Under the pieces are notes generated by a model, which saw only the letters and a list, made by a program, of their open reading frames with translations, had not been told where the DNA came from and did not search any database. A program made the translations under genes and the position numbers. A stretch of DNA of 64,000 nucleotides. Source: Tetrapyrgos nigripes. Its lineage: Eukaryota > Basidiomycota > Agaricomycetes > Agaricales > Campanellaceae. The DNA lies in the NCBI GenBank assembly GCA_013368315.1, contig JAACJM010000046.1, positions 124,001 through 188,000 on the forward strand, given 5' to 3'. Below are positions 43,303 to 55,741 of this stretch, in pieces. Each line of letters opens with the position of its first letter. The first letter of the stretch is position 1.

Positions 43303-44312
43303 ACAAGAAGAAGTTGAAGTCCTGTTGTAAAGGCAGCTACAACTCTGACTCTTCTGACTCCTCTTCCTCTTCCATCTTCTTCGGACTCTGAGTCTGAGAG
43401 GTGTCCTCTACCAAACTCAGTGTTCTCACTCTCCACTGTTGTAGCCAATGACCTCAGGGATTATTGGTGTCACCACATGCCATTGCCTCTGTTCAGCTCC
43501 AGACTCATGCGATACTTTCTTGCAATCCTCAAGGCCAGTGAGGGGCACATCCATGTACCTTTGATCTTCCTCTTGATGGAGTCTGACCTCCCTGACATCG
43601 CCCGAAACCTCTGCAATGTGATCTTGCACTATTACCAATACTGTCAGGGCAAGGACGTTGGAACTGGGACAGCCCAATGGGTCGCCGATGAGTGGTACAC
43701 GCTCATCATGTCAATATCTGAGAGTGACACCATCTTTGACAACTTCCCCACCACCATCTACTACCTGCAGGAAACCCTAAACAACTGGGAATCGTCTCCT
43801 GAACAGTGGTTGATCTCTGTATCCACCATTCGTCGACCAGTCTGGGATCATTACCACCAGAAAATCATCTCACAGTGTGCACACTGGGCCAACATCCTTT
43901 CCTTCTGGCATAAACTCATACCTTTCCCTCTGGGTGCATGACAACCATCATAACACCTACTTGCACTCCTCCTTGACATCATCTTCCTCATCCTTTCCTG
44001 GTAGTAGCACTGCCATCTCATCCTGACGCAACTTCACATGTTGGCTGTGTGACCTCGAACACTGTTACTGAGATCACAAACCCAAGAACGACAGGAACTC
44101 ATACAAGGACTCGCAGGGCTGCATGTTCTGCATTGGGTATAACGGTCACAGCTGCTCCTTATCAGCCTCCTCTTGCCAGTACAAGCATCTCTGTGGCCAC
44201 TGTGGATCTGCCAACCACACCTCCCAAAACCACCCTACCTCTGGCTCCTCATCAAAGCCAACCTCCTCCTCTAGGAAACCATAACTTATTTCCCATCATC
44301 ACTTGCCTTTGA
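43303..44312 (+). pseudogene. Continuation of the Gag-like ORF
   Basis: After the solo LTR the Lys-rich tail resumes. 43420-43941 then encodes a 174-residue helical protein (residues like LMRYFLAILKASEGHIHVPL, DEWYTLIMSISESDTIF, WAVIL-type aromatic helices), which could be a capsid-like fold. 44049-44312 is a Thr/Pro-rich tail. Stops divide the parts. I recognise no family with confidence. Confidence 0.4.
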
Positions 44313-44327
44313 CATGAGGCCTGGACC

Positions 44328-44562
44328 AGACTCCTAGTGGCCACTGGTGGCTACAAGAAGTTCGCAAAGATCCCCGAAGGTCTGCATGATGGTTTTCCAA
44401 TTGGAGTCAAGTCCTACCAACTATCACACACTTTCATACCACAAAACCACCCATCTGCTAAGACCTACTCTCACATCATCATGGACAAGTTCAAGGACAA
44501 AATTGCCAAAGGCCACATCTCCATCATTGTGTTCGAGCTAACATATCTTGAGTCACCACGTC
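44328..44562 (+). pseudogene. Start of an RT polyprotein resembling DIRS-like elements
   Basis: Residues LVATGGYKKFAKIPEGLHDGF, then LSHTFIPQNHPSA and IIMDKFKDKIAKGHISI, have the order seen at the start of the RT region in tyrosine-recombinase (DIRS-like) retroelements of basidiomycetes. The frame is cut by the LTR at 44563, so no catalytic part of the RT is present. The family call is by recollection of the pattern. Confidence 0.4.
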
Positions 44563-45344
44563 TGGGTCAGAATCCTCGTCTCAGCCACCTTCAGCACATG
44601 CCGTACCCATGCAATCCTTCATATTTCCATATCCATCATTCTTACATCATTCACCACCTAAGCTCAGAAACCTTCAGAAGGTTTTTCGATTATACCTATG
44701 TGTGCCCCCACCCTATTCTATTTCTGTTTCATTTATTATGTTGATCATTCATTCTGTTCATCACTCCACATCCATATTTGTTGTTTAACATTTGATGTGT
44801 TTATTCTATTTACCGTTTGAGACTCGCAATCATTTAGTATAATAGTTATAGGAACATCATACTTAGTTGCGGAGTCTTGATACAGGAGTTGGTTTCACTA
44901 CTTGTATATAGGTAGTGTTTTCCTGTACTCAAGCCTTAGAATTGATCTTGTTGTTGTTTCCTCTCATTCTTCTCTGCTTGTTCTGCATTGCAAATCGAGG
45001 AATATGTGCACTACACTTGTGTGCACCGAATCTAGTCAGATGACTCTCTCAGGAGTCACAGTTGTCTCATATCCTTCACAGGGATTCTCGTTCTACATTC
45101 ACCATCCATTGTCATTCTCCTTGATCTAGTTCCTTGTTGTCATCTCAGTTGCCATACAGGCTTGTAGATTGATCTGCCAGCAGCTTGGATCATTGGTCTC
45201 ATAGGCTTAGGGTTAGTGGGTGAGTAGTGTCACTCCCTCTCTCCGAAGCCACCCCTAGGTTCCAGACTCCTCCTGGGGCATTCTCCCCCCATCGATGAGC
45301 CCATTCAGCATTGAGAGGCTAGCCCAGCTCGAGGTTTCATGACA
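44563..45344 (+). mobile_element. LTR, full-length copy of the 57970 family
   Basis: From TGGGTCAGAATCCTCGTCTC to GAGGTTTCATGACA this aligns with 57970-58380, except that about 355 bp (near 44655-45010) is absent from the other copy. Shared landmarks include CTCTCAGGAGTCACAGTTGT, CCATTGTCATTCTCCTTGAT and ATAGGCTTAGGGTTAGTGGG. No target duplication is visible at its flanks (ACGTC / GAAGA). Confidence 0.8.
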
Positions 45345-46316
45345 GAAGATCAATTCTCCCATTGTCGTTTGGGGGAATTCATTCAAATTATCCTTATCAA
45401 ACCTATCCTATCCTTTATTCTTCCTTTCTGTCAGTACCAAAAACCTCAAGGAGGGATTGACTTGTTTAAGAACCTCTTTGAGCACCTCAGGTACTGCCAT
45501 CAGATGTCAACATCTTCCTTAGGAACTCACTACTTCTTTGGATCATCGTTGGGGGTCATTGGTGCTGCTCATCAGTAAAGAGCATTGCCTGTCGTCGCAT
45601 ATTGGCTGTTGACACCTTTCCAGACTGTATGGCTTCCAGGTGCCACTGCATATAACAGTATCTCTCTGTATTTTTCTGAGATTTTCTGAAAGCTACAGAA
45701 TTTTATGTTACTTCTCGCAGTAAGATATATTGACCTCATTAACGAAGAAGTGTGCCCATTTATAAGAATTACTTTCACATTTTTGTGAGTCGCTGCAGCA
45801 AGTGCCAAAAGAGTAAGTACATATGCCAAGTGGCTGTGCTGACTCAGAGCAGTACCAAATCAGAACCTCGTCATTGTTGCTGTCAACCAAACACTACCTC
45901 TCCTTCATGCTGTTCCAAATGACGACCTCACTGGGGCTCTCTAGTACAAGCATATTACTGGGTTCTCTGGTACAAGCGCTCTTCTAATCGTTCTGTTGGC
46001 TACTAGCAGACTTTTCTTTGTGCAAGCAATATACCTAAAATTTTGGCTAGCAGGGAAGATAGGAGAGATTGAGGGGATTGAGAGGGTTGGAATTGTTAAA
46101 GTACGTCACTTTTCTCTCATCTGGGCTACCTATTCTGACTATGTAGCTCACAGATTACAGTTTTCTGCATGGTACTATTCGCTAGCACTCTCTACCATAT
46201 ATTATCTGTGTAGCAGTCTCTTTTTGGCACTGCTCGTGCACAAGGCATGCAGCATGTTCCTGGCAATACATACATTTTCTGAAATCTTCCATGGACTATC
46301 CACTGCCCCAATCTCA
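45345..46316. other. No confident gene
   Basis: AT-rich sequence with short open stretches on both strands and no splice chain; possibly the 5' non-coding part of the transposase element that follows. Confidence 0.4.
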
Positions 46317-49300
46317 AACCCACACATCTGAGCAACACGCACCATGCTATTGCACTCTATGCAAAGGCTAGCATAGTCCTGTATCCCGCTGAACACGCAA
46401 AAGACATGCAGACAAAGACAATGAACGAGAAGAGCATGTACTCAAGAGATGGTGTGATGATGATAGCATGTGGAAATGTCTACCTTCACCTCTGTTGCCA
46501 GGACTCTCTGATGAGGAGGAGGATATTACGGGTTCCACTCCAGTATGTCTTCTATCTGTCTCATCTATCTCTTAAATTGGATTAACCCATGTTATAGGCC
46601 AATCTAGTCTCCCCACCCTTTTCTATCATGACACCGCCATCACCACCACCTGCTTTGGGCAAGGATGACTTCTTCGATCGCACACCATCTCCTCCTCTTA
46701 CCTTGCCATTTGACAGTGGTACAGCCTCAGCTGATCAAAGCTACGGCAATGAGGTTACTAGATGTGATGATCAACTTGATAGGGAGATGGAGGTGGCAAG
46801 ACATCTATCTGCTTTACAGTCATTCAATGAGCAGCAAGGTCATGGTTTTGATGGAGAGGTAGATGGAGATGATCGGAATGGTCAGGTACCAGAAGAACCA
46901 CAATACTCTCGAGTAGAAGACATCAAAATTGCACAGCAGCTCATTCACCTCATTAAAGCAGCCACTCTTGAGAATGCAGGTCTTGACAAAGATACCTTGG
47001 AACATCTTAGGAACCCTATACAATCCACTGTCCAGCTTTCTAGTGCTGATGAGCACCTTTCACTCAACCTCTTTCTATCTGTCTCACATGCCTCTGAAGC
47101 TACATACAACTCTATGTGAGATGCTGTTCTGAGGCAATATCCAGACAGCCAGATCCTTTCCTACCACCAGGTGAAGAAACTTATTGCTGAAATCACTGGA
47201 ATTCTTTCAATATCCGACATGTGTGCAGACACATGTCATGCCTTCACTGGTCCTCTCACTGGGTTGGAAGCTTGCTCTATTTGCAGCAAAAGCCACTATG
47301 ACCTTGCTGAGCTTGTCAAAACTGGCAAAAAAGTCCCTCATCTCCAAATGGAGACTATCCTTCTTGGTCCCCAGCTCCAGACAATTCAGCAATCTGTTCA
47401 AGGGGCTGCTGAGAGGCTTTACTGTGACCAGAAGTTGCAGCAGGTACAAGAAGCTCTGTCTAGTCTTGTGCCAGACCTCCAAGGTGCAGACATGGTCTAT
47501 GATGACATTTTCTGTGGTAAAGCTTTTCTCGACCTGGTGGACTCTGTTGGGATGACTGAGGATGATGTAGTCATTGCATCGTCCCTAGATGGGGCCCAGC
47601 TTTATCAAAACAAGAAGTCTGACACTTGGATTGGCATATGGATTGTGGAAGACTATGCACCAAAAACTCGCTACAAGAAAAAGCATACTCTCCCTGCACT
47701 CTTTATTCCTGGGCCCAACAAGCCCAAAAATTTTGACTTTTTTACATTCCGGGGATTCCATCATCTATCTGCTCTCCAACATGAACAACATGGTTGTGGA
47801 ATGTGTGTATGGGATGCACTAAAGAACAATGTTGTTGACTCCAGGATCCTTTACACACTTGCTACTGCAGATGCTGTTGGGATGCCTGAACTGGATGGTA
47901 GAGTCAGTCATCATGGTGCTCAAGGGTGTCGATTGGGCTGTCCTATGAAAGGATGTCACAAACTGAACAGTGGGCACTATTATGCAGCACATGGGTGTCC
48001 AATAAACAGTATGGTCCCTGCTTGTGCTCATCCAGACATTGACATCTGCAATCTGTCAGTGTTTTCAGAACGCTATTGGGAAAACCTTGCCCTTATTACT
48101 TCATGCAATCTGTCAGAGTTTGAGCATGTCAGAAAGGCAACCAGTTTGTCCAAGCCTAGCATTTTGGATGGCCTTGATACACGATATATGCTTCCGGTAC
48201 CCCAATGCTTCTGTTTGGATCTTATGCACTTGCTTTGCCTTAATCTGGAGGACCTTCTCAGTCTTTGGCGTGGTACCATCACATGTGATCCTAAAGACTT
48301 GAAGGCAAGCTGGGATTGGGTGACAATAGTAGGAGCAACCTGGGAAGAGCATGGACGACTTGTGGCTGAGGCAATGCCCTACTTCCCTTCTTCATTTCAT
48401 CTACCCCCTCGTAATCCTGTCGAAAATTTTCCAGTGGATACAAGGCAACCAAGTTTTATCTTTATGTCTTTGGTCTAGGTCCAGGATTTTTTCAGGCCAT
48501 GTTGCCAAAGAAATACTGGCAGAATTTGTGTCACCTTGCTTGGGGTGTTCACATACTCCTCCAACAATCCACTTCAGGAGCTCAGCTGCGAGAAGCCCAT
48601 CTCTCACTGGTGCAATTTGTCGAAGAATATGAAGCTCTATACTACCAGAAGAGACAGGAACAGCTACATTTCTGCTTCCTTGTATCCATACACTTCTTCA
48701 CACAGCTCCTGAGGTTGTTCTTGTTGGACCTGGTGTGTATATAACTCAGTTTCCCATAGAACGGACCATAGGAGACCTTGGAGCTGAAGTCAAGCAGCCC
48801 TCAAATCCCTTCAAGAATCTCTCTCAGCGTAGGGTACATTATGTGCAGGTCAATGCACTCAAGATCATGTTACCAGAGTTGGATAATGGGGATCATTCTG
48901 GTCCAAAGGGCTCTCATCAGCTTGACAGTGGATTTACATTCTTACGCCCTTGTGATCATACTCCTAGAACTCCTGGGAGCGATTTCACCTTGGAACTCAC
49001 TAGCCTAGGAGTCCTGGAGGTTGCTAGGTGGGGGAGGCTACAGCTTCCAAATGGACAAATAGCACATTCCACCTTTGTGGAAAGCAGAAAACACTGGCAG
49101 TGCAGAGTTTCTCGCAATGTAAAGGTGAGTAATGTGATACTCTTTTCTCTAAGCTCCTTTGATTCAGTATTCTTTAGTACCAGCTCAATGGAAAAATAGG
49201 TTTTGGAGAAGTTCAGTTCTATTTTTTAAAGGAAGTCAATTCAAGAATAGCTGGATATGCACTCATATCTGTCTACTCAGATCCAGATCCAAGTCTTTTG

Positions 49301-49501
49301 GAAGAGTCTTTCTATACACTGTGGGCATGCATTTATCATGGATTGGGCACTCTCACAATTATTCCCATTGAGTGTATATGGTCAGTTGTTTCTATGCAGA
49401 GGCTACCTCTTTTGCCAGGCAAAACTTCAGAGAAATGGTTTGTTGTAGAGAAATCTGGCTTGGAGGATGCTGAGATTAGTGGAAATATAGAGATAGAGTA
49501 G
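46317..49501 (+). pseudogene. Tnp2-like (CACTA/EnSpm type) transposase, recently broken
   Basis: The N-terminus has a Cys motif CYCTLCKG followed by TRKRHADKDNEREEHVLKRW. 46628-47116 is an acidic linker. 47120-48450 is the long core: DMCADTCHAF, LEACSICSKSHYDL, FIPGPNKPKNFDFF, FRGFHHLSALQ, VSHHGAQGCRLGCPMKGC, LDLMHLLCLNLEDLLSLWRG, FHLPPRNPVENF. The C-terminal exon ends at TAG 49501 after an intron 49124-49177. This order is that of fungal Tnp2-like proteins. Defects: TAG 46369, TGA 46390, TGA 47117 and frameshifts near 48460 and 48690 (IERTIGDLGAEVKQPSNPF follows). Few lesions for the length suggest recent death. Confidence 0.75.
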
Positions 49502-50682
49502 ATTAAATGAGGAGTATTACAATCCAGCTTCTGAATTACCTTCTTCTCATTTTTTATGAGTGGTTAGCGAGCAGATTTTGTGCTAGTAAGGATACTTAGT
49601 GTGAGAAGCGTAAGTTTGCAACTTCCGAATTGGCTTTTCTCTTTTCTACTGTCACTGCAACAGTGATATGTACCATGTCTGGCTCTCTGAAGTGTTCCTA
49701 TGATGCTTCAAATGAATATATTGCGGAGTAGGTGCCAATGCTCTCTTTTTTCCTACCAAACACTGAATTGCGTCCAGAACTGTTGTAGTGACTGCTCCTG
49801 TTTGTTCCAACCATAATATTGATCCAGGTGTCACTCTGGTGGTGGACGAGAACACCCCAAAGCCTATGGATGTCTCCGGGCTTTTCAATATTTCTGGGAG
49901 AAAGCTAAGCAGTGTGTATTCTTTAGTCATTTTCCAGCCACCTGTTGAGTTGACAGCCTACTATTCATTCAGAGCGACAGAAGGTTGATACTGCAAAGAC
50001 TATGGAGGACTACAAGAATGAGAATACCCAAATGTGGGATTCCATAAAGAAGCTGGAAGTGCAGCTTCAGCATGTCTGAGTGGAGAACATCCAGTTAAGG
50101 TCATTATTATCCTCTCAGTCAGAGTTCTCTCAGAATCTGGGTATCCAGCTCATGCAGAATTCTGGTATAGTGAAGCATAAATTTGATCAGTACACCAGTA
50201 GCGCATTGTAGATCATGTCAAGACTGTCTGTACCTACAATAAGCCTGCCCTAATGTGTGCTGTAAATACAGCAACGTACGATTTTTTTGACAAATTTTTC
50301 TTACCACTCCACTTTCCTTGATGTCCATTGACAAAAACCAAGGCTGGAGTATGTATAGCCACAATAACTCCCAAGCTTACCAGCCTGGTATGATTTCAGG
50401 ATTGATGCCAAGTATGGAATCCCATCTACCGGCGGTGCCGAATACAGTTGGTAAATTACTCTGTTTGACTTGACATGAGAATTGACGTTGGTGCTTCTAT
50501 TAAGAATACTTATCATGTCCTTCATAACATGACCAAAAAACAGCTTCAACAAGCTGGAAACATGGCTTATGCTAGTCTATTCTGAAAACTTATGGAGGCA
50601 GAGGCAAATGAAAAAGCTCAGCAGTGTGTTTGTTGGAACTATATCTTTGCATTCTTACTGACTCGAAAATGTCAGGTCCCTT
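49502..50682. other. No confident gene; possible coiled-coil relic
   Basis: Around 49975-50210 the plus strand reads as a helical, coiled-coil-like piece (residues MEDYKNENTQMWDSIKKLEV, then a stop and VENIQLRSLLSS). No flanking exons fit. Confidence 0.35.
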
Positions 50683-52258
50683 ATGGACCGTATCCTCAAT
50701 AGCAACACCCTCCATCCTTTTACGAATGCAAGCCCCTCACCAGTGCTAGCTGTTTCTTCAAAGTTTGAGTGCGTGGCAGCTACAGAACGCACTTCATGTC
50801 CTCTCATCAAATTTTATACAGCAGAATCTTGGGACGAGTACAAGAAGGAATGGATGGACACAGGTCAAAAGCCAAGCCATCTGAGGTTTTTACAGAAAGA
50901 GGATGGCCAATACCTGACCCAGGACGAGTGCTCGGCATTGACAACAACAACTAAACAGATCTTCAACAAGCTTTACTGGCATGATGTGGATCCACAAACT
51001 TGGGGCATAGTTAACGCAGACGTTGCTGAGTACTTTTACTCTAGATTAGTTGCCCACTTTCCATTCCAGGCCCATTGTATAGATGGTCGATGGAAGTCTA
51101 AGGTGGTTGCGAGTGTTGTATTTCCTGACTGGTGCAAACATACTAGAAAAAAGGAGACCTTGCAACGGGACCCTTCCATTCAAGGTACACCATTTGCTTT
51201 GCTCTTTCCGATCATCTATGTAATCACTTGGCTTTTCCAGTCCTCTGTCCTCCATTTGTGTTTGTGAAACGAGAATCAGACCATGATATCTCATCTTCTC
51301 GGCCTCCAGCTAAGAAGCATCATGCTGCCATGAAAATTGTGCCATCTAATTCCACTCCCACTCCTATAGCCAGCTCTACCTCTACCATGACTAGCATGTC
51401 CAACCCCGCTTCTGCTTCTAGTCCTGGTCTTGTCACTACTCCTATCGCTGATGCAAAGGTCAGCACAAATACCAATGGCATTGTTGCAACAGACGCCAGC
51501 CCTGGTGATGCTGGTGGTGACAGTGACAGTGATGCTCATGGTGACACTCGTGGTCACAGTGACAGTGGTGGTGATGCTGACAGCACAGCTGTAGGAAGTG
51601 CTGTAGTGGAAACTGTTGAGTAGATTTTCCCTTCTTTCTTCAAACTTTGCTGATTCAACTCTATACTTTGCAGCTTGCTCAGGTGAGCCCATTGTGAGTA
51701 CAACACACTGTTTCGCTTCTTCTGTGCTTCTACCAATGTCTTTCACATTTGTAGGTCCAACCTGAATATACCAGGTGTGGTGCCGCCTACCACCACTGCT
51801 GCTACTACAGAATCCATTGCTGCACCTACTGCCAATGTTATAGCGGAATCCATTGCTGCCCCTTGCCTTTCTGCACCTGCTGGTGAAATCGTTGACTCAA
51901 ACAAGAAGACGAGAAAAACAGCCCCCAAAAAAGCCAAGAAAGCAGAGGATGAGTTGATGGTTGCATCAGCGGCACTTTCAGACAGGTAAGTCTAAGCTAT
52001 TCAGAACTTCACTGCATCATGGTGCTGACTCATAATTTTTATGAGGAATCTCTTCTGGATTGCATATCTCGCTGCTGGTAACACTCCCACCAAAGCTGTG
52101 TTCAAGGACATATGGAATAACCTGGAACCAGCAACCAAGACTGTGAGTTACATTCGCATGTTAATTCTGCCATGTCTGATGGTCTCCTATAGGAATATAA
52201 GAAGAAACAAAGGGAAAAGCGAATGGAACATGCTGCTGGAAAGAAGACTATGAGCTGA
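50683..52258 (+). CDS. Intact six-exon gene of unknown function (427 residues)
   Basis: Exons 50683-51184, 51241-51619, 51674-51682, 51755-51985, 52046-52142 and 52193-52258 join in phase through GT..AG introns of 50-72 nt to a TGA stop with no lesion. Residues 1-180 look ordered (TSCPLIKFYTAESWDEYKKEW, WGIVNADVAEYFYSRLVAHF, FPDWCKHTRKKE). The middle is Ser/Thr/Ala-rich with an Asp/Ser/Gly run, then a basic patch (KKTRKTAPKKAKKAE). The C-terminal part NLFWIAYLAAGNTPTKAVF is followed by a Lys-rich tail. Exon 3 is a 9-nt micro-exon. I know no family function. It lies 1.2 kb downstream of the Tnp2-like transposase, on the same strand, so it may be that element's second gene, perhaps DNA-binding. 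Confidence 0.75.
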
Positions 52259-54128
52259 TTTTAGCTGGGTGCTGGCTGGAATACAGTTGAGTACAGTTTT
52301 TACAGCCAGCAACAATTTCTGATCTCAGCAGAGTACAGGGTTTGGTACGGCTGGCATTGGAAATGATAATTTTGGTTACTTACAGTAGAATACGGTAGAA
52401 TACAGTAGATTACATATGGGGTAATGTATTGATTCCCAGAACTTTCCAGTAGAGTACAGTAGATCACTGCATTATCAGACACTTTCTGAAAATTTTGGCT
52501 GGCGCTCTGAAACTCGGCAAATTATGGAAATTCTCAGCAATGTACAGTCTAGTCTGGACTAGCACTGTGCAGCTTTTCACTGGGGTTAATCACCAGTAAC
52601 CCATTGGACACTGAGTTAATTCACAACTTGGATAATCAAAGAGCCTTACAACATCGGATCAGAGATGTGATTTGGCGAAATCCAAGGGCAGTCAAAAGAC
52701 TCAGGAACAATGAACCTCTGTGTGAATATGTGAACCCTACCAGGTATATGAACAAATACACTAGGCAGCATCAAGCTTGATTTCCAATTACTGGAAGAGA
52801 TCTTATACAACCACGCATGCTCATAACTCATGATCTTATGGAAACATTGAAAAGCAATTGTAGGAAGGAGGATACACCCAACCCACTATGCGAGAAGACA
52901 TTATTCAGATGGATCATTATGTCAACATGTTACGCATTGGAGGATTCACAGACAAAGCTACTTGGGTAGTTTGACAGATCAACGCGCTTCTGGAGTACAC
53001 CATTCAGCCAGACATTATGAACATGTTTACGAGGGAAACCACAGAAGAGTCTCCACCACAAGAATCTGGTATGCCTATGGAAGTCGACTCTTAGGGAATC
53101 TAGGGAAGATCAAGACCCTTAGTGGGGTTCTTGATGACCAGAAACCCTTATAGGGATTCTCGAATCCTTTTCAGACAACTATGGCTTGGATATTGCGCAA
53201 AAACCAGACAAATAACATTTGACACACATCTCTGGTGGATTGACTAGGAATAAAAGGCCACAACATTAAGGCTACGTATGCTATCATATTTGGAAAAGGT
53301 GATCAGGAAGCTGGATTTGGAAATCCTTAGAAGGATTTTCACCACCTTATACCCTTTGGACCTTCAATCATATTTCTCTATCAACTATTAATGAATTTCA
53401 ACACAGATAACCTTCAGAAGAAAGAAGATCAAGACAGATGTACCAACTTGGATTCAAGTTCTCTCATCATATTCCTACATTCTCAAACTCTTTCATCATT
53501 ATTTGTCATTGACTCATTTTCGGTTTTGCAAATTTCGACGTTCAGCTTATTTTTGCACAAATATTCAAGAAGGACGGCGCACATTCATACATTTCATATA
53601 CAAAAACAAGAAAATAGCAATAAAACAGAAAATACATGATCGACTAAAGTCCATGAGGAAGACAATGAAACATACAAATGTTCAATACTACCGAAAATGA
53701 TTTACCCTCTGTGTGACCAAGACAAATTGCACTCAGCGACAAAAGTTGATGATGACGAAGATAATCATATCAGGGTGTCGACAATGCCTAGATAAGAAAG
53801 TCCCACTTGCCAGTGAACTTGTGCTTAGTGAAATCTTTGGGAGCCACTGGAAAAATCCAATTAGTATTTGAAAATCCTTTGAAAGGAAAGTGAAGGTACT
53901 TACACCAAGTATGCCCATGATGAAACGGCGTGAATGTCATGCCCATAAACTCATAGGGACAGAAAGATGGGTCCTGGAGCTCTTTCAAGGAACACTTTGT
54001 TCCTGCCTTCCATCAACACGCTAGACATGAAGACTTGCTCACGGTCTTCTCAAAGATACAGGGGAGCCCATGCTTTGCACACTGTTCACAAGGGAACCTT
54101 GGGATATCATAGATGATCTCGGTAATAG
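52259..54128. other. No confident gene; fragments only
   Basis: 52300-52480 has repeated TACAGTAGAATACAGTAGA-type sequence. 52865-53092 reads as a broken protein tract (residues like QPTMREDIIQMDHYVNMLRI, QINALLEYTIQPDIMNMF). 53080-53160 has imperfect inverted AGGGAATC / GATTCTCGAATCC repeats. No splice chain. A piece at 53778-53806 resembles 22172-22200. Confidence 0.4.
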
Positions 54129-55728
54129 GCTGTTTCTCTAGTAAGTGCTCTTAGCACACAGAACACAACCAGAAAAACCTATACAATTTGTTTTGCGAGT
54201 GTATCTAGTAAGTAGAATACTCTTCAATTTAGTCCACAGTTTGGAGATCTTTTGGGGGATTCTTGTAAAGGTTTGCACAGATGCACACACAAAGGCTATT
54301 GGCACAAAACACACAAATGCATGAAGGCACACACACAATATCAATTCAACCAGTTCAATTCTATTTGAAGGCGCCAATGCCTTAGACACAGTTTCCAAGT
54401 CTCGAGGACACAAGTTATGAACACAAAACAACCAACAAATATATTCAACACTGATTTAACCAACACTGTATGTTTAGACTCCACGCGAGTATGATAAGTT
54501 TGTTTAGAAGCTCTTGTCCGTGTTTCACAGTCTCTACCGCTAAATAGGGAGAATCCTGATACTCTACAGTCCATTGCTTAGCTATCTACTAGTAATACCT
54601 GGTCCTTTTATACTACCCGTAGCTACAACTATACAGTTTTACATTTCTTTTCAACGTCCGCTAAAATATATCAAAGAAAACAGAAAATCTACTCTAACCA
54701 CTAGTCTGTGAGAGTAGTAACTACTGGATCTAGTAGGTACCTTCTAATTAGGGTATACAGGAAACTTGAATATTATCTAATTTTCGTAGTAGGGATTTCT
54801 CTGTCCCTTGCTCCACTCTCTTTACTAGTAGGGTACTCTCTGATACTGGCGGCCGTAGCCTACCTGACTCAGATAGCTCCACTTATGACTACACTTCAGA
54901 ATACCGCTAATCCTTTGGGTTTAGGGTACTCTCGTATCTAGCTTCCGCCTCTTGTTCTCTATAGCTTTGAACATATACTTATCCCTTTATACCGCTAGTT
55001 AAACTTGTACACCGCTAATCCAAGTCCAGCTCTTCAATAGTAATGCACAAGCCTTACGAACTAGCGTAGTGTAGCAAAGGATAGTACCGCACTTATCTTT
55101 AAGACGCCAATCCGTAGTGATCTTCGGTAAGTACTGCTTTCAGTAATACTTATGCCCAAATCCGTAATCCCTCTACTTTGGGCCTTATTACGTTAATGAA
55201 CTTCGCAACACTTTAGATACTTAGTATCGTTACCGCTAGTTCATCCCCTTTGTACCATCTGAAAGCTATGGTTTCTAGCTTTCTATCGATATAAATATTG
55301 TGCCAGTTTGCTATTCTAATCATCTGTAGATGTGCACCGCGAGTTTGTATATATATCCGGGTTAGAATCCTGTATATCCGAATTCTCCGATGGTGACATG
55401 TCCTTTTGGATCTAGCGGTCTAAGCCTTCGATCTGGGTTTGTAATGCCAACACGTACCTGTGAATAGGGGCGTTTCTCCTCCTTCTCTATCCCTTGAGTC
55501 GTACTAGCGGTATTAGGCTGCTATAGCAGGTTTGTTAAGTCTTTGTAGACTTTGTAGTTAGGTGGGTCTGCTACTATAGCTGTATCCCCTAGTATGTATC
55601 TGTTATAATACTTTGAACCAGTCTTATTTCTTATCTGTAAGTATTGACCATTAACATCCCTTAGGTTATACACCTAATTCCTATTACTTTGACTAGCAGT
55701 TCGGGACTCACTCTAGTCCTTATTATCC
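54129..55728. mobile_element. Repeat element E2, uninterrupted copy of E1
   Basis: Aligns with 11555-13007 and 19827-19998, same orientation. It is continuous where E1 carries the Harbinger, with a single AGT at the corresponding point near 55555. It contains a recurring ACCGCTA(A/G)T motif (for example 54991, 55010, 55231) and no coding frame. Ends are approximate; class not determined. Confidence 0.7.
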
Positions 55729-55741
55729 ATTTAAGAGTAAC

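Noticed and set aside
44558..45349. Target duplication for the LTR at 44563
   Set aside because: Flanks ACGTC and GAAGA do not match.
50669..50751. Alternative ATG at 50669 for the 427-residue gene
   Set aside because: It is out of frame with the joined exons and soon meets a stop.
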